Positions 8,627-16,833 of a DNA stretch of 64,000 nt are shown one piece after another. A program made the translations under genes and the position numbers. The stretch lies in contig NZ_CP059399.1 in the NCBI RefSeq assembly GCF_013744875.1, positions 1,736,001 through 1,800,000 on the forward strand, written 5' to 3'. Every line of letters begins with the position of its first letter. Positions within the stretch are counted from its first letter, which is position 1. The notes beneath the pieces were generated by a model. It saw only the letters and a program-made list of their open reading frames with translations. It made no database searches and was not told the DNA's origin. Source of the stretch: Nocardia huaxiensis. Lineage in GTDB: Bacteria > Actinomycetota > Actinomycetes > Mycobacteriales > Mycobacteriaceae.

Positions 8627-9451
8627 CTAGTCGGCAATGTCCGTATTCAATCGCATTGTCACCCAATCCATGACGGCCTGGTTGGACGGCATGTCCTTGT
8701 GCGCCACCACGCCCGGACGCAAGTCCTGGACGAACAGATTGGTGACTCCGGGCTCGTCGATGAACGAGGCCGCGCCCGCCGGAGTGACGACCGAATCGTC
8801 ATAGGTGGCGAGCACCGAATAGCGCACACCCGGCTGCGCGATCGGGCCCGCACCGAGCGTGCGCATGAAGGCCGAGCCGCGTTGCAGATCGACGCATGCC
8901 GGGCAGAACGACGGGAGCATCGTCGAATTCACCAGACCGCCCAGGGCGGGAACCTGATTCGCCAGTTCGACCGTGCCGAGCAGATCGGTGCCGTGCGTGG
9001 CGACCGCCAGCAGGATCGCCGACCGCACCTTGCTCGCCCCGCCGAGATTCTTGGCGTAGTACTCGGCAATGGTGCCGCCCTGGGAGTGGCCGACGATATC
9101 GACCCGTGCGGCGCCGGTGACCGCGAGCACGCGATCGACATAGTCCGCGATCGTCGCCGCCGACTGTTCGATCGGAGCCACCCCGCCGCCCACCGGAATC
9201 ACCGACGGATACGCCCCGTAGCTCGGCGCGAACACGCAGTACCCGGCCGCTGTGAGCCTGGGGGCCAGCGCATTCCAGGCCGAGGCGTCATCCATCGTCC
9301 CGTGCAGCAGGACCACCGGATACGGATGGTTCGGCGCGGGGGTGCAGGCGGCCGGTTCGCCCAGCGCCGGCACCGGATCCGCGGCGGCCGGTGCGAGGGC
9401 CGGCAGGGACAGGGCGACGACCGCGGCGGCGACGGTGAGCAGGCGAATCAT
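8627..9451 (-). CDS. Secreted class 2 lipase/esterase
   Basis: Exported alpha/beta-hydrolase, 274 residues, with an N-terminal signal peptide (MIRLLTVAAAVVALSLPALA, cleavage near AAA-DP). The mature part has the oxyanion-hole motif VVLLHGT and the nucleophile elbow GHSQGG (Ser123), as in actinobacterial class 2 triacylglycerol lipases. The ATG overlaps the GH20 stop (ATGA), making it the last gene of a four-gene coupled operon. Its role beside a hexosaminidase is probably nutrient release from complex polymers or lipids. Confidence 0.85.
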   Translation of the reverse strand: MIRLLTVAAAVVALSLPALAPAAADPVPALGEPAACTPAPNHPYPVVLLHGTMDDASAWNALAPRLTAAGYCVFAPSYGAYPSVIPVGGGVAPIEQSAATIADYVDRVLAVTGAARVDIVGHSQGGTIAEYYAKNLGGASKVRSAILLAVATHGTDLLGTVELANQVPALGGLVNSTMLPSFCPACVDLQRGSAFMRTLGAGPIAQPGVRYSVLATYDDSVVTPAGAASFIDEPGVTNLFVQDLRPGVVAHKDMPSNQAVMDWVTMRLNTDIAD

Positions 9452-10977
9452 GCGGAAGGAACCCCCAGTATCCGAACGTGTTCCGTGAACTCCGGATAGG
9501 TGAGCAGGCCACCGGTGCCGGACCACAGCTGCTGCGCCATGATAGGCAGCCGGGTGCGGATCGGGCCGACCATCTGCTCCTCGGTCATGGCCGTCGGATC
9601 ATCGCACCAGACATGGAGTTTCGAACCGGTGAGCGCCGAACGCTGCTCCGCGCGCAGCCGCACGCCGTTCACGAACAGCCCGGGATCCCAGGCGTACAGC
9701 GCCTCCGGCGGAGCGTTGAGTGGGGCGGCATAACCGCCGCTGGCCCAATATGTCGGTGTGAAACCGGAATTCATGATGGGGTGGCCCGCGTCGACAATGC
9801 TCTGCGGACCGTTCTGGTTGCCGATCCAGGGCAGTAGTCCGTCACCGGAGGTCCAGTACTCGACGAGAATCGACGCATCGACCGGAACCGCCGAGTCGTG
9901 CGGGATTCCGTCGTTCCACATGCGCGCGGTTTTCCCGTACGAGCGGACTATTCCATTGGCCCAGTTGAAGAAGGATGCGACCATATCGACGGACAGCTGC
10001 GGGTAGCGGGAGAAATCGCGGACGTACTCGTCGCCGCCGATGTGGAAGTACTCGCCGGGGAACAGCGGAACGAATTCCCGCAGCAGATCCTCGATCAGCT
10101 GCCGGGATTCCCGGAGTGAGATGTCGATCTTGCCTTCGGCGCTCCCGGCGAGCAGCGTGTCGGAGACGACGTCGGCCGGGCCGGTGGAGGCCGGTCGCAG
10201 CTTCAGATCCTGATGCGGCGCGAGGATCGCGTTCATATGGGCCGGGAAACCGATCTCCGGCACCACCTCGATGCCGTATTCACCCGCGTACGAGACGATC
10301 TCGGCGATCTCGGCGCGGCTGTAGTGCTGTGGTGCGGTGATCTCGGGATGGCTGAGGCTCGCCAGCCGGAAGCCGCCGGTGTCGGACAGGTGCAGGTGCA
10401 GCAGGTTCATCCGGTAGTACGCCATCTCACGGATGCGCTGCTTGATGAAGCCGACGCTCATGAACTCGCGACCCACATCGAGCATGAGCCCGCGCTCGGC
10501 GTAGTCCGGGTGGTCGGTGACCGTGCCCGCGGGCAGCGTCGTGGTCTGCGAGAACCATTGCAGCAGAGTCTGAGTCGCGTGCACCGCGCCGGCATGCGTC
10601 CGGGCGGTGGCCGTCACGGTGTCGCCGATGTCGATGCGATACGACTCCGGTTCCGCCGGTCCGGAATCGTCGATGCGCACCACCACGTCACCCGTGTGCG
10701 CCGCACCCGAGGCCACATCGGCCGCCCGGCCCGCGCGGCGCAGGTCTCCGGCGAAGCGCGCCGCCACCACCGCGCCGCCGCCGCCGTCGACGATCCGCAC
10801 CCCTCCGGGCAGATCGAAACGGCCCGCGGCGGGCTCCCAGCCGCGCACACCCGGCACCGAAACCGGCAGTGCGGGAGCCGGATCGGCATGCACGGCGGGA
10901 CCGGGAACGAGCAGCGGCGCGAGCAGGAGCGCCGGCATCAGCAGGGGTAGCGCGAGGGTGCGCAGCGCTCGGGTCAC
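9448..10977 (-). CDS. Secreted GH20 beta-N-acetylhexosaminidase
   Basis: About 509 residues. The GTG at 10977 overlaps the upstream stop (GTGA) and gives a proper signal peptide. A GH20b-type N-terminal domain (residues about 35-150) precedes the TIM barrel with RGLMLDVGREF, LHLHLSDTGGFRL and the catalytic pair in HIGGDE (Asp316-Glu317). It would release terminal GlcNAc or GalNAc outside the cell by substrate-assisted catalysis. The adjacent importer and catabolic operon can take up and degrade the product, and both operons carry a similar putative operator. Confidence 0.9.
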   Translation of the reverse strand: MTRALRTLALPLLMPALLLAPLLVPGPAVHADPAPALPVSVPGVRGWEPAAGRFDLPGGVRIVDGGGGAVVAARFAGDLRRAGRAADVASGAAHTGDVVVRIDDSGPAEPESYRIDIGDTVTATARTHAGAVHATQTLLQWFSQTTTLPAGTVTDHPDYAERGLMLDVGREFMSVGFIKQRIREMAYYRMNLLHLHLSDTGGFRLASLSHPEITAPQHYSRAEIAEIVSYAGEYGIEVVPEIGFPAHMNAILAPHQDLKLRPASTGPADVVSDTLLAGSAEGKIDISLRESRQLIEDLLREFVPLFPGEYFHIGGDEYVRDFSRYPQLSVDMVASFFNWANGIVRSYGKTARMWNDGIPHDSAVPVDASILVEYWTSGDGLLPWIGNQNGPQSIVDAGHPIMNSGFTPTYWASGGYAAPLNAPPEALYAWDPGLFVNGVRLRAEQRSALTGSKLHVWCDDPTAMTEEQMVGPIRTRLPIMAQQLWSGTGGLLTYPEFTEHVRILGVPSA

Positions 10978-12584
10978 GCCGCGTTCACCGGGATATCCAC
11001 GGTCGACGGCGCGGCGAAGGTGACCATGCTGCCCAGCGGAGTCGAGCTCACGAACGGGATCGGATCCTGCGAGGTGACGGTGAGCGTGAGCCGGTGTCCC
11101 GGTGCGAGATTCCAATGTGTCGCCGCGAGTTCCCAGGCGATCTCATTGGGTGCGCCCGCCGTCAGCCCGTGCCGGGTGACCGGCGCGTAGGTCACGACCG
11201 TGCCCGTCCCGTCCGGGCCCTCGTCGTAGAGGATGCCGATCAGGGTGAGATCCGAAGTCTGCGGCAGCACGGTGAGTTTCAGCGCGGTCGTGCCCGAGAC
11301 CACGCCGCCGCCGGCGAACGGAGCGGTGCGCCAGACGCCGGCCAGATTGCGGTCCACCCCGCCGAGTGGAATGGCGGGAGCGAGACCCAGCTGGGCCACC
11401 GTGCCGCTCACGTAGGGCACCGCCGCCACCGCGATGGTGGGACCGGAAAACAGTGGCTGCGACCAGGATTCGGCCGGGTCGGCGCCCATCACGCCGGCCG
11501 CCGGGGCCGACAGCGGGAAGGTGCGCGCGGCGGCCATGGCCGCGGCCGCGGAGGGGAAACCGGTGTACGGCGCGCCGATTCCGCCGTTGGCGGGGGCCAG
11601 CTGGACCGGCGCCTCGCGGTCGATGCCATTGTCCGCACCGTTGACGTAGTGGTCGAGCCAGCGAATCCCGGCGTCCCACACCGCGTTCGGCAATCCGGCC
11701 ACCTGCCCCGCGCCGCCGCCGGTGGAATGGTCGCCCGCCTGCATGTACAGCATCTTCGGCCCGGTCAGCTCGTCGAACATGGTGAAGGCCGGTCCGGAGG
11801 GCAGCAGCGAATCCTGCCAGTCGTGCGCCAGGAACACCGCGGTGCCATTGGCGTTCAGCTTGGGAATGGCCTCGGCCAGCAGATGTTCGTTGGGCACGCC
11901 CTGCAGAGCGTAGGCGTCATTGCCCAGGATCATCGGGAGGCCACGCTCGATCAGTTCGGTGCTGAAGCGATTGGTCTGCACACCGGCCAGAGCGAGGGCG
12001 ATGGGACCGCCGGTCTTGGGAGTTCCATTGGGCGCGAGCGCCTCCCCGATATCGGTGGGCGGGGAATCGGCGACGATGGCCTTGATCCGCGGATCGTGCG
12101 CGGCCGCGATCAGCGACATGCCGGCCCCGTACGAGCCGCCCGCGATGGCGATGCGGTCCGGATCCACATTCAGATTCGCGATGGCCCAGTCGATGACGGC
12201 CGACGCGTCCTCGGCGTCCTTGTGGCCGAGGAGGTCGACCTCGCCTTCGGACAGGTACATGCCGCGCGCGGTGTATTCGATGGAGATGAAATTCTCGCCG
12301 GTGGAGAGCCGGTAGGCCGAGCCGATGCTGCCCATGGCCGGCATGCCCCAGCCCGACGGCTGCAGGACCAGCGGGTTCTTGTGCGTGGCGATATCCGCGG
12401 GCGCGGTGATGATGGCATTGAGGCGGACGCCGTCGGCGCCCGGAATCCAGAGCGTGGTGGCCTGACCGCCGGGAATCGGCACCGCGCCGGCCGGGGCCTG
12501 CGCGAGCGCGGCGGCGGAGGCGATGAGGGCGGCACTGGCCAGCGTGCAGCACAGGCGGCGGCCGAAGCGCGCGCGGGCCTTCAC
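10974..12584 (-). CDS. Secreted S15/CocE-type alpha/beta hydrolase
   Basis: 536 residues with a signal peptide (hydrophobic core to residue about 33). The catalytic domain resembles X-Pro dipeptidyl-peptidase/CocE proteins: nucleophile elbow GGSYGAG (Ser151), later AGDHSTGG with the likely catalytic His, and a C-terminal beta-sandwich of the XPD C-domain type. Substrate unknown: peptide, ester or acylated sugar. The GTG start overlaps the stop of a 36-codon ORF, and its own stop overlaps the GH20 start, so expression is coupled. Confidence 0.82.
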   Translation of the reverse strand: MKARARFGRRLCCTLASAALIASAAALAQAPAGAVPIPGGQATTLWIPGADGVRLNAIITAPADIATHKNPLVLQPSGWGMPAMGSIGSAYRLSTGENFISIEYTARGMYLSEGEVDLLGHKDAEDASAVIDWAIANLNVDPDRIAIAGGSYGAGMSLIAAAHDPRIKAIVADSPPTDIGEALAPNGTPKTGGPIALALAGVQTNRFSTELIERGLPMILGNDAYALQGVPNEHLLAEAIPKLNANGTAVFLAHDWQDSLLPSGPAFTMFDELTGPKMLYMQAGDHSTGGGAGQVAGLPNAVWDAGIRWLDHYVNGADNGIDREAPVQLAPANGGIGAPYTGFPSAAAAMAAARTFPLSAPAAGVMGADPAESWSQPLFSGPTIAVAAVPYVSGTVAQLGLAPAIPLGGVDRNLAGVWRTAPFAGGGVVSGTTALKLTVLPQTSDLTLIGILYDEGPDGTGTVVTYAPVTRHGLTAGAPNEIAWELAATHWNLAPGHRLTLTVTSQDPIPFVSSTPLGSMVTFAAPSTVDIPVNAA

Positions 12585-12691
12585 AGCAGGACTCCGAGCA
12601 GTCGGCCGAGGTTGTGCAGCAGTGAGGTCGGAGCCATCTGCAGATAGCCCAGGAGGGTGCCGAGCAGATCGGGTTCGGGGAGCTGGTTCAT
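12581..12691 (-). CDS. 36-residue small protein heading the secreted-hydrolase operon
   Basis: Starts with ATG at 12691 behind a good ribosome-binding site (CAGGGA) and ends in a TGA that overlaps the GTG of the S15 hydrolase (GTGA). The product begins MNQLPEPDLLGTLLGYLQ and continues as an amphipathic, Leu-rich helix. It has no signal peptide and no homologue I recognise. The SD, the overlap identical in style to the next two gene junctions and the stop-free frame support translation. It may serve only to couple translation, or may be a functional small protein. Confidence 0.6.
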   Translation of the reverse strand: MNQLPEPDLLGTLLGYLQMAPTSLLHNLGRLLGVLL

Positions 12692-12792
12692 GGAGTCCCT
12701 GCCAGGTGGTCGAGCGGTGCGCGGACGAGGGGCACCTGCGGATTTCTTACTGAGAAGTAGGGTAACTGCTCATATATGATTCGTCTACGGTC

Positions 12793-12813
12793 CAAACGAT
12801 CAGTAATGATCAA
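12793..12813. promoter_or_regulatory. Candidate DeoR/AgaR operator upstream of the hydrolase operon
   Basis: AACGATCA-GTAA-TGATCAA (12795-12811) has a GATCA/TGATC inverted repeat. On the minus strand it reads TGATCGTTTGGACC, nearly identical to TGATCGTTTGTGACC at 16787-16801 upstream of the amino-sugar operons. It lies about 100 bp upstream of the small ORF that starts the operon. Regulator assignment is inferred. Confidence 0.5.
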
Positions 12814-12855
12814 ATGTCGGAGACATGGCGAAGCTCCGCCGGGTAGCGGCGGAGC

Positions 12856-13644
12856 TCAGACCAGATCGACCCGCACGCCCGCGGCACGCAGTGCGGCCAC
12901 CGCATCGGGATCGGCATCGGAATCGGTGATCAGCAGATCCACCTGATCGATCGGGCAGATGCGGGCCAGCGCGCTGCGGCCGAGTTTGTCGGAAGTCGCG
13001 ACCACCACGACTTGCGTTGCGCGGCGCACCATTTCGGCATTCACCCCGGCCTCGCCCAGATGCTTGCACTGTGCGCCGCCCTCGGCCGAGATGGCGTTGA
13101 CGCCGAGCACGAGCGTGTCCAGGCGCAGTTCCGCCAGCGAGCGCTCGGCCAGCGGGCCGTACAGCTCATAGGACTCGCGCCGGGCGGTGCCGCCCAGGCA
13201 GACCGTGCGCAGGTGCGGGCGCAGCACCAGCTCGGAGGCGATATTGAGGGCATTGGTGACGATGGTGAGCTGCTCGTCGCCGGACCCGGACAGATCGGTG
13301 CGGCCGGCCAGCGCCCGCGCCACCGCGGTGGTGGTGGTGCCGCCGTTCATGCCGACCACACAGTGCGGCTCGATGGATTCCGCGGCGTGCTCGGCGATCC
13401 GGTGCTTGGCCTCGTCGGCGTGCCGGTACCGCGCGGGCAGTTCGTAGGCGACCGAGGTGGCCACGATGCCGCCGTGCGTGCGGGTGGCGAGCTGCTGTTC
13501 GGCCAGGGCGGTGAAGTCGCGGCGGATGGTGGCGGGGGAGACCTCGAGGACCGCCGACGCCTCCTCCACCGACAGTCGCCCGGAGTGCGCCAGCAACTCC
13601 AGCAGCCGATTCCAGCGTTGCGGTCGATCAGCCGCTGCGGTCAC
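12856..13644 (-). CDS. agaR: DeoR/AgaR-family sugar-phosphate-responsive repressor
   Basis: 262 residues: N-terminal DeoR helix-turn-helix (RLSVEEASAVLEVSPATIRR, recognition helix with PATIRRD) and a C-terminal DeoRC sugar-phosphate sensor (GMNGGTTTTAVARAL, VTNALNIASEL, CLGGTARRESYELYGP, ATSDKLGR). The family senses phosphorylated sugars, in AgaR amino-sugar phosphates. GGAAGG precedes the GTG start. Last gene of the importer operon (SBP, two permeases, regulator), 21 bp after the second permease. The likely targets are both flanking operons. The symbol is by function of the locus, not proven. Confidence 0.82.
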   Translation of the reverse strand: MTAAADRPQRWNRLLELLAHSGRLSVEEASAVLEVSPATIRRDFTALAEQQLATRTHGGIVATSVAYELPARYRHADEAKHRIAEHAAESIEPHCVVGMNGGTTTTAVARALAGRTDLSGSGDEQLTIVTNALNIASELVLRPHLRTVCLGGTARRESYELYGPLAERSLAELRLDTLVLGVNAISAEGGAQCKHLGEAGVNAEMVRRATQVVVVATSDKLGRSALARICPIDQVDLLITDSDADPDAVAALRAAGVRVDLV

Positions 13645-13665
13645 TTCAGCCTTCCGGTCGAGGGG

Positions 13666-14556
13666 TCATTTCACGCTTCCGGCCGTGAGACCGGCGACCA
13701 GTCGCTTCTCGATGAGCGCGAAGAGAATGACGACGGGCACGATGCCGACGGTAGAGACCGCGAAGACATATTGCCAAGACGTGTCGTACTGGCCGATGAA
13801 CTTCGTCAATGCCACCGATAGTGGCTGGTTCTCCGGCGTGGTGAGAATGACCAGGCTGGCGGCGAATTCGTTCCAGCAGGCCACCACCGTGAAGATGGTC
13901 GCGGTGACGATGCCCGGCCACACCAGCGGCAGGCTCACCCGCAGCAGGGTCTGGGTGCGGGACAGGCCGTCCAGCGCCGCCGCCTCCTCGATCTCGATCG
14001 GCACCGCGGCGAAGAACGAGTGCATGATCCACACCGCGAACGACAGATTGAACGCCGAGTTCACCAGGATCATGGCCAGCCAGGTGTCGGTGATGCCGAG
14101 CGTGAAGAACTCCCGGATCAGGCCCGTCACCAGCACGGTCGGCTGCAGCATCTGGGTGATGAGCACCAGCGCCAGGAACGCCGCCTTGCCCGGAAAGCGT
14201 TTGCGCGCGGTGTAATACGCGGCCGGGATGGCTACCGCGAGCACCAGCAGCGTGGCGAACGAGGCGATGATGATCGTGCTCACCAGGTTGAACGGCAGCG
14301 GGGTCTCCGGGGTGTCCCACATGGTGGTGTAGTTGTCCGGATGCCACTGCTCGGGCAGGTAGGTGGGCGGGATGCGCAGGATCTCGGGCCGGGATTTCAG
14401 CGAACCCAGCACCATGACCAGATAGGGCAGCAGGAAGAACGCGGCCAGCACCACGCCCACGGCGGTGAGCTCCCAGCGGCGTCGTTTCGGCGGCGGCGCA
14501 GTGGTTTCCGCCGCGACCTCGGGATCTCCGGCGGGTCGGGTCAGCACGGTCGTCAT
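13666..14556 (-). CDS. Carbohydrate ABC transporter permease (MalG type)
   Basis: 296 residues, six transmembrane helices, with the EAA loop EIEEAAALDGLSRTQTLLR for contact with the ATPase. MalG/CUT1-type partner of the preceding permease; the ATG overlaps that stop (ATGA). No ATPase gene is in the operon, so it presumably shares a general MsiK/UgpC-type ATPase encoded elsewhere. The substrate, from context, is GalNAc, GlcNAc or a short amino-sugar oligomer. Confidence 0.87.
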   Translation of the reverse strand: MTTVLTRPAGDPEVAAETTAPPPKRRRWELTAVGVVLAAFFLLPYLVMVLGSLKSRPEILRIPPTYLPEQWHPDNYTTMWDTPETPLPFNLVSTIIIASFATLLVLAVAIPAAYYTARKRFPGKAAFLALVLITQMLQPTVLVTGLIREFFTLGITDTWLAMILVNSAFNLSFAVWIMHSFFAAVPIEIEEAAALDGLSRTQTLLRVSLPLVWPGIVTATIFTVVACWNEFAASLVILTTPENQPLSVALTKFIGQYDTSWQYVFAVSTVGIVPVVILFALIEKRLVAGLTAGSVK

Positions 14557-15452
14557 GTGTCCACCTGTTCGGTCGGGCGGACCACCTTCACGTAGACGGC
14601 GATGATCACGACAATGAGCGCGAAGTTCAGCACGCTCATGGCCGCGGCCGTGTCGACCTGCTGGTTCTGCTGAATCAGCTTGAAGGTCAAGGTGGTCGTG
14701 GTGTCGGCGGCGAAACCGGAGATGCCGCCGGTGATCACCTTCAGGATCGGCAGCGAGTTGAACACATTGATGATGTTCACGATGGTCGCCACCGCGATGG
14801 CCGGGCGCAGCTGCGGCAGGGTGAGATGCCGGTAGCGCTGCCAGGCGTTCGCGCCGTCCACCCGGCCCGCCTCCTCGACCTCGGCCGGAATCGATTGCAG
14901 CCCGGCCAGAATCGTGTAGGTGGTGAAGGGGATGGAGACGAACACCGCCACGCCGATGGCCACGGCGAAGGCCGGGCCCGGCTGCTTGGTGAAACCGTAG
15001 CCGCGATCCAGCACGCCGATATCGACCAGGAAGCGGTTGGCGATGCCGATATCCGGGTCGAGCATGTAGTAGATGATCGTGGTGGTCATGACCACCGAGG
15101 CCGCCCACGGCACCAGCACGGCCAGCCGGACCGCGGTGCGGCCGGGGAAGTCCTTGTTCAGGAATTGCGCCAGCGCCAGTGACAGCACCAGTGTGAGCGC
15201 GACGACGGCCACCACCCAGACCACCGTGTGCCACAGCACCGAGCCGAGCTCCGGAATGTCGAACAGCGCACGGTAGTTCGCCGTCCCGGCCGAGCCGCGA
15301 TCCTGCCCGTACGGGCTCAGATCCCGGGTGCTGGTCCACAGCATGTACCCGGCCGGGAAGGCGACGATACCGGCGATCAGCACGAGCACCGGGCCGATCC
15401 ACGGCAGGGCGCGCAGCCCTGCCGTGGCGGAATGGGTTCTGCCCCTGCTCAA
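14553..15452 (-). CDS. Carbohydrate ABC transporter permease (MalF type)
   Basis: 299 residues, six transmembrane helices, EAA loop AEVEEAGRVDGANAWQRYR. The TTG start at 15452 is the only one fitting the 4-bp overlap with the solute-binding protein stop (TTGA), with AGCAGG upstream. CUT1-family importer permease, operating with the MalG-type protein downstream. Confidence 0.86.
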   Translation of the reverse strand: MSRGRTHSATAGLRALPWIGPVLVLIAGIVAFPAGYMLWTSTRDLSPYGQDRGSAGTANYRALFDIPELGSVLWHTVVWVVAVVALTLVLSLALAQFLNKDFPGRTAVRLAVLVPWAASVVMTTTIIYYMLDPDIGIANRFLVDIGVLDRGYGFTKQPGPAFAVAIGVAVFVSIPFTTYTILAGLQSIPAEVEEAGRVDGANAWQRYRHLTLPQLRPAIAVATIVNIINVFNSLPILKVITGGISGFAADTTTTLTFKLIQQNQQVDTAAAMSVLNFALIVVIIAVYVKVVRPTEQVDT

Positions 15453-16702
15453 TTCGCTGCCTGCTGGATCTTGGCGAGGACCGACGCCGGATCCTGGCCC
15501 TGGGTGACGGTGCCGATCTGCTGACGGATCGCGCCCTGGGCCGCGCCCCACTTCGGATTGTTGCTCGGGTAGAAGCGGGCGTTCGGCAGGGTGGGGCCGA
15601 AGATCTTGGTCACCTGGTCGTCGGCCAGCGTGCTCAGACCCGACTTGGTGATCGGGATGAAGTGCTCGGATCCCACGAAGTTCGCGTAGACGGCGGGCGA
15701 GTAGAAGTAGTCGAGGAACTTCTTGATGGTGGCCTGCTTGCCGCCGTCCTTCTTGAACGCCATCAGGTGATCGGCGACGCCCAGCGTGACCGGCGCGCCG
15801 GATTCGGTGGGTGAGGGAGCGGTGGCGAACTTCAGACCCGGGTTCTTCTCGCTGATCATGCCGAGCACCGGGGGCAGGCCCTCGATCATGCCGATCTTGC
15901 CCTGGATGAAGGAGTTGATCACGTCCTTGCGATTGGTGGCGCCCGGATTCGGTTGTGTCACACCGGCGTCCGCGAGCGCCTTCATGGCGGTGACGCCCTT
16001 CAGGTTGGCGGCGGTGTCGACGGTGACGGCGGTGCCGTCGGTCCAGGCGCCGCCCGCGCCGAAGGTCCAGATGGACGTTTCGCCCTGGGCCTCTTCGCTG
16101 CCCAGCGGCAGGCCGTACCCGGAGACGCCGCCGCCCAGGGCCTGGATCTTCTTGGCCGCGTCGGTCAGCTCGGTCCAGGTCTTGGGCGGGGTGGCCACGC
16201 CGGCGCGCTCGAACAGCTCGGTGTTGTAGAAGAGCGTGCGGGTGGAGGCGAACAGGGGCAGCGCCCACTGGGTGCCGTCGATGGTGGCGTTCTTGGCGAA
16301 ACCCGGATCGATATCGGCCAGAACGGAATCCGAGACCACGTCCTTGGCCGGATAGAGAATCCCGTCGGCGGCGAAGGTGGAGTAGGCGTCGATGTTCAGG
16401 ATGTCCGGCGTGGTGGACGTGGATTGCAGTTTGGTGCGCACGACATCGTTGATCGAGTCCCAGGACTCCACCTGAAGGCGTACCTTCAGGTCGGGATTGT
16501 CCTTCTCGAACCCGGCGATGATGCCCTCCCACAGCGCCTTCGTCCCGGTGGGGCCGTCGCTGTAGGCGGGCACCAGCAGGGCGATGGAATTGGGGTCCTT
16601 GTCGTCGGCGTCGTTGGAGCCGAACCCGCACGAAGTGGTCGCGAGCACCGCCGCGGTGGTCAGCGCGACCCCCGTCAGGACGCGTCGAAGTGGTGTTTTC
16701 AC
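15449..16702 (-). CDS. Sugar-binding lipoprotein of the CUT1 importer
   Basis: About 417 residues. The lipoprotein signal ends in the lipobox ATTSC, followed by a SBP_bac_1 fold (NIDAYSTFAADGILYPA, PLFASTRTLFYNTELF, PKTWTELTDAAKKI). It captures the substrate outside the membrane for the two permeases that follow. I place the start at the GTG at 16702 because GAAAGG is 7 nt upstream; a GTG 15 bp further up is in frame. Divergent from the SIS-deaminase operon across a 119-bp region with likely operators. Confidence 0.87.
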   Translation of the reverse strand: MKTPLRRVLTGVALTTAAVLATTSCGFGSNDADDKDPNSIALLVPAYSDGPTGTKALWEGIIAGFEKDNPDLKVRLQVESWDSINDVVRTKLQSTSTTPDILNIDAYSTFAADGILYPAKDVVSDSVLADIDPGFAKNATIDGTQWALPLFASTRTLFYNTELFERAGVATPPKTWTELTDAAKKIQALGGGVSGYGLPLGSEEAQGETSIWTFGAGGAWTDGTAVTVDTAANLKGVTAMKALADAGVTQPNPGATNRKDVINSFIQGKIGMIEGLPPVLGMISEKNPGLKFATAPSPTESGAPVTLGVADHLMAFKKDGGKQATIKKFLDYFYSPAVYANFVGSEHFIPITKSGLSTLADDQVTKIFGPTLPNARFYPSNNPKWGAAQGAIRQQIGTVTQGQDPASVLAKIQQAAN

Positions 16703-16760
16703 GAATGAACCTTTCACATCTCACCCGCCCGGACCATCGCCGGCTGGCCGGACCGATCGG

Positions 16761-16833
16761 CATTTGATTCGAATCTAGCGCATGCGTGATCGTTTGTGAC
16801 CGGTTCGGTTGTAAAGTTGACATGAACGATCAC
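16761..16833. promoter_or_regulatory. Divergent promoter/operator of the amino-sugar operons
   Basis: Contains GTGATCGTT (16786-16794) and its exact inverse AACGATCAC (16825-16833), 30 bp apart. The first copy continues as TGATCGTTTGTGACC, matching the motif upstream of the hexosaminidase operon. A TTGACA hexamer (16817-16822) overlaps the proximal site. CATTTGATT at 16761 resembles CATTTGATC beside the other operator. The paired sites suggest a repressor dimer-of-dimers, most likely the DeoR-type regulator of this locus. Confidence 0.5.

Noticed and set aside
10869..12647. 592-codon open frame on the plus strand
   Set aside because: Antisense shadow of the S15 and GH20 genes: His/Arg/Gly-rich, no SD, no domain. 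The minus-strand proteins have clear motifs.
16763..16775. GATTCGAATC as a tRNA T-loop
   Set aside because: No acceptor stem, anticodon arm or CCA context around it.
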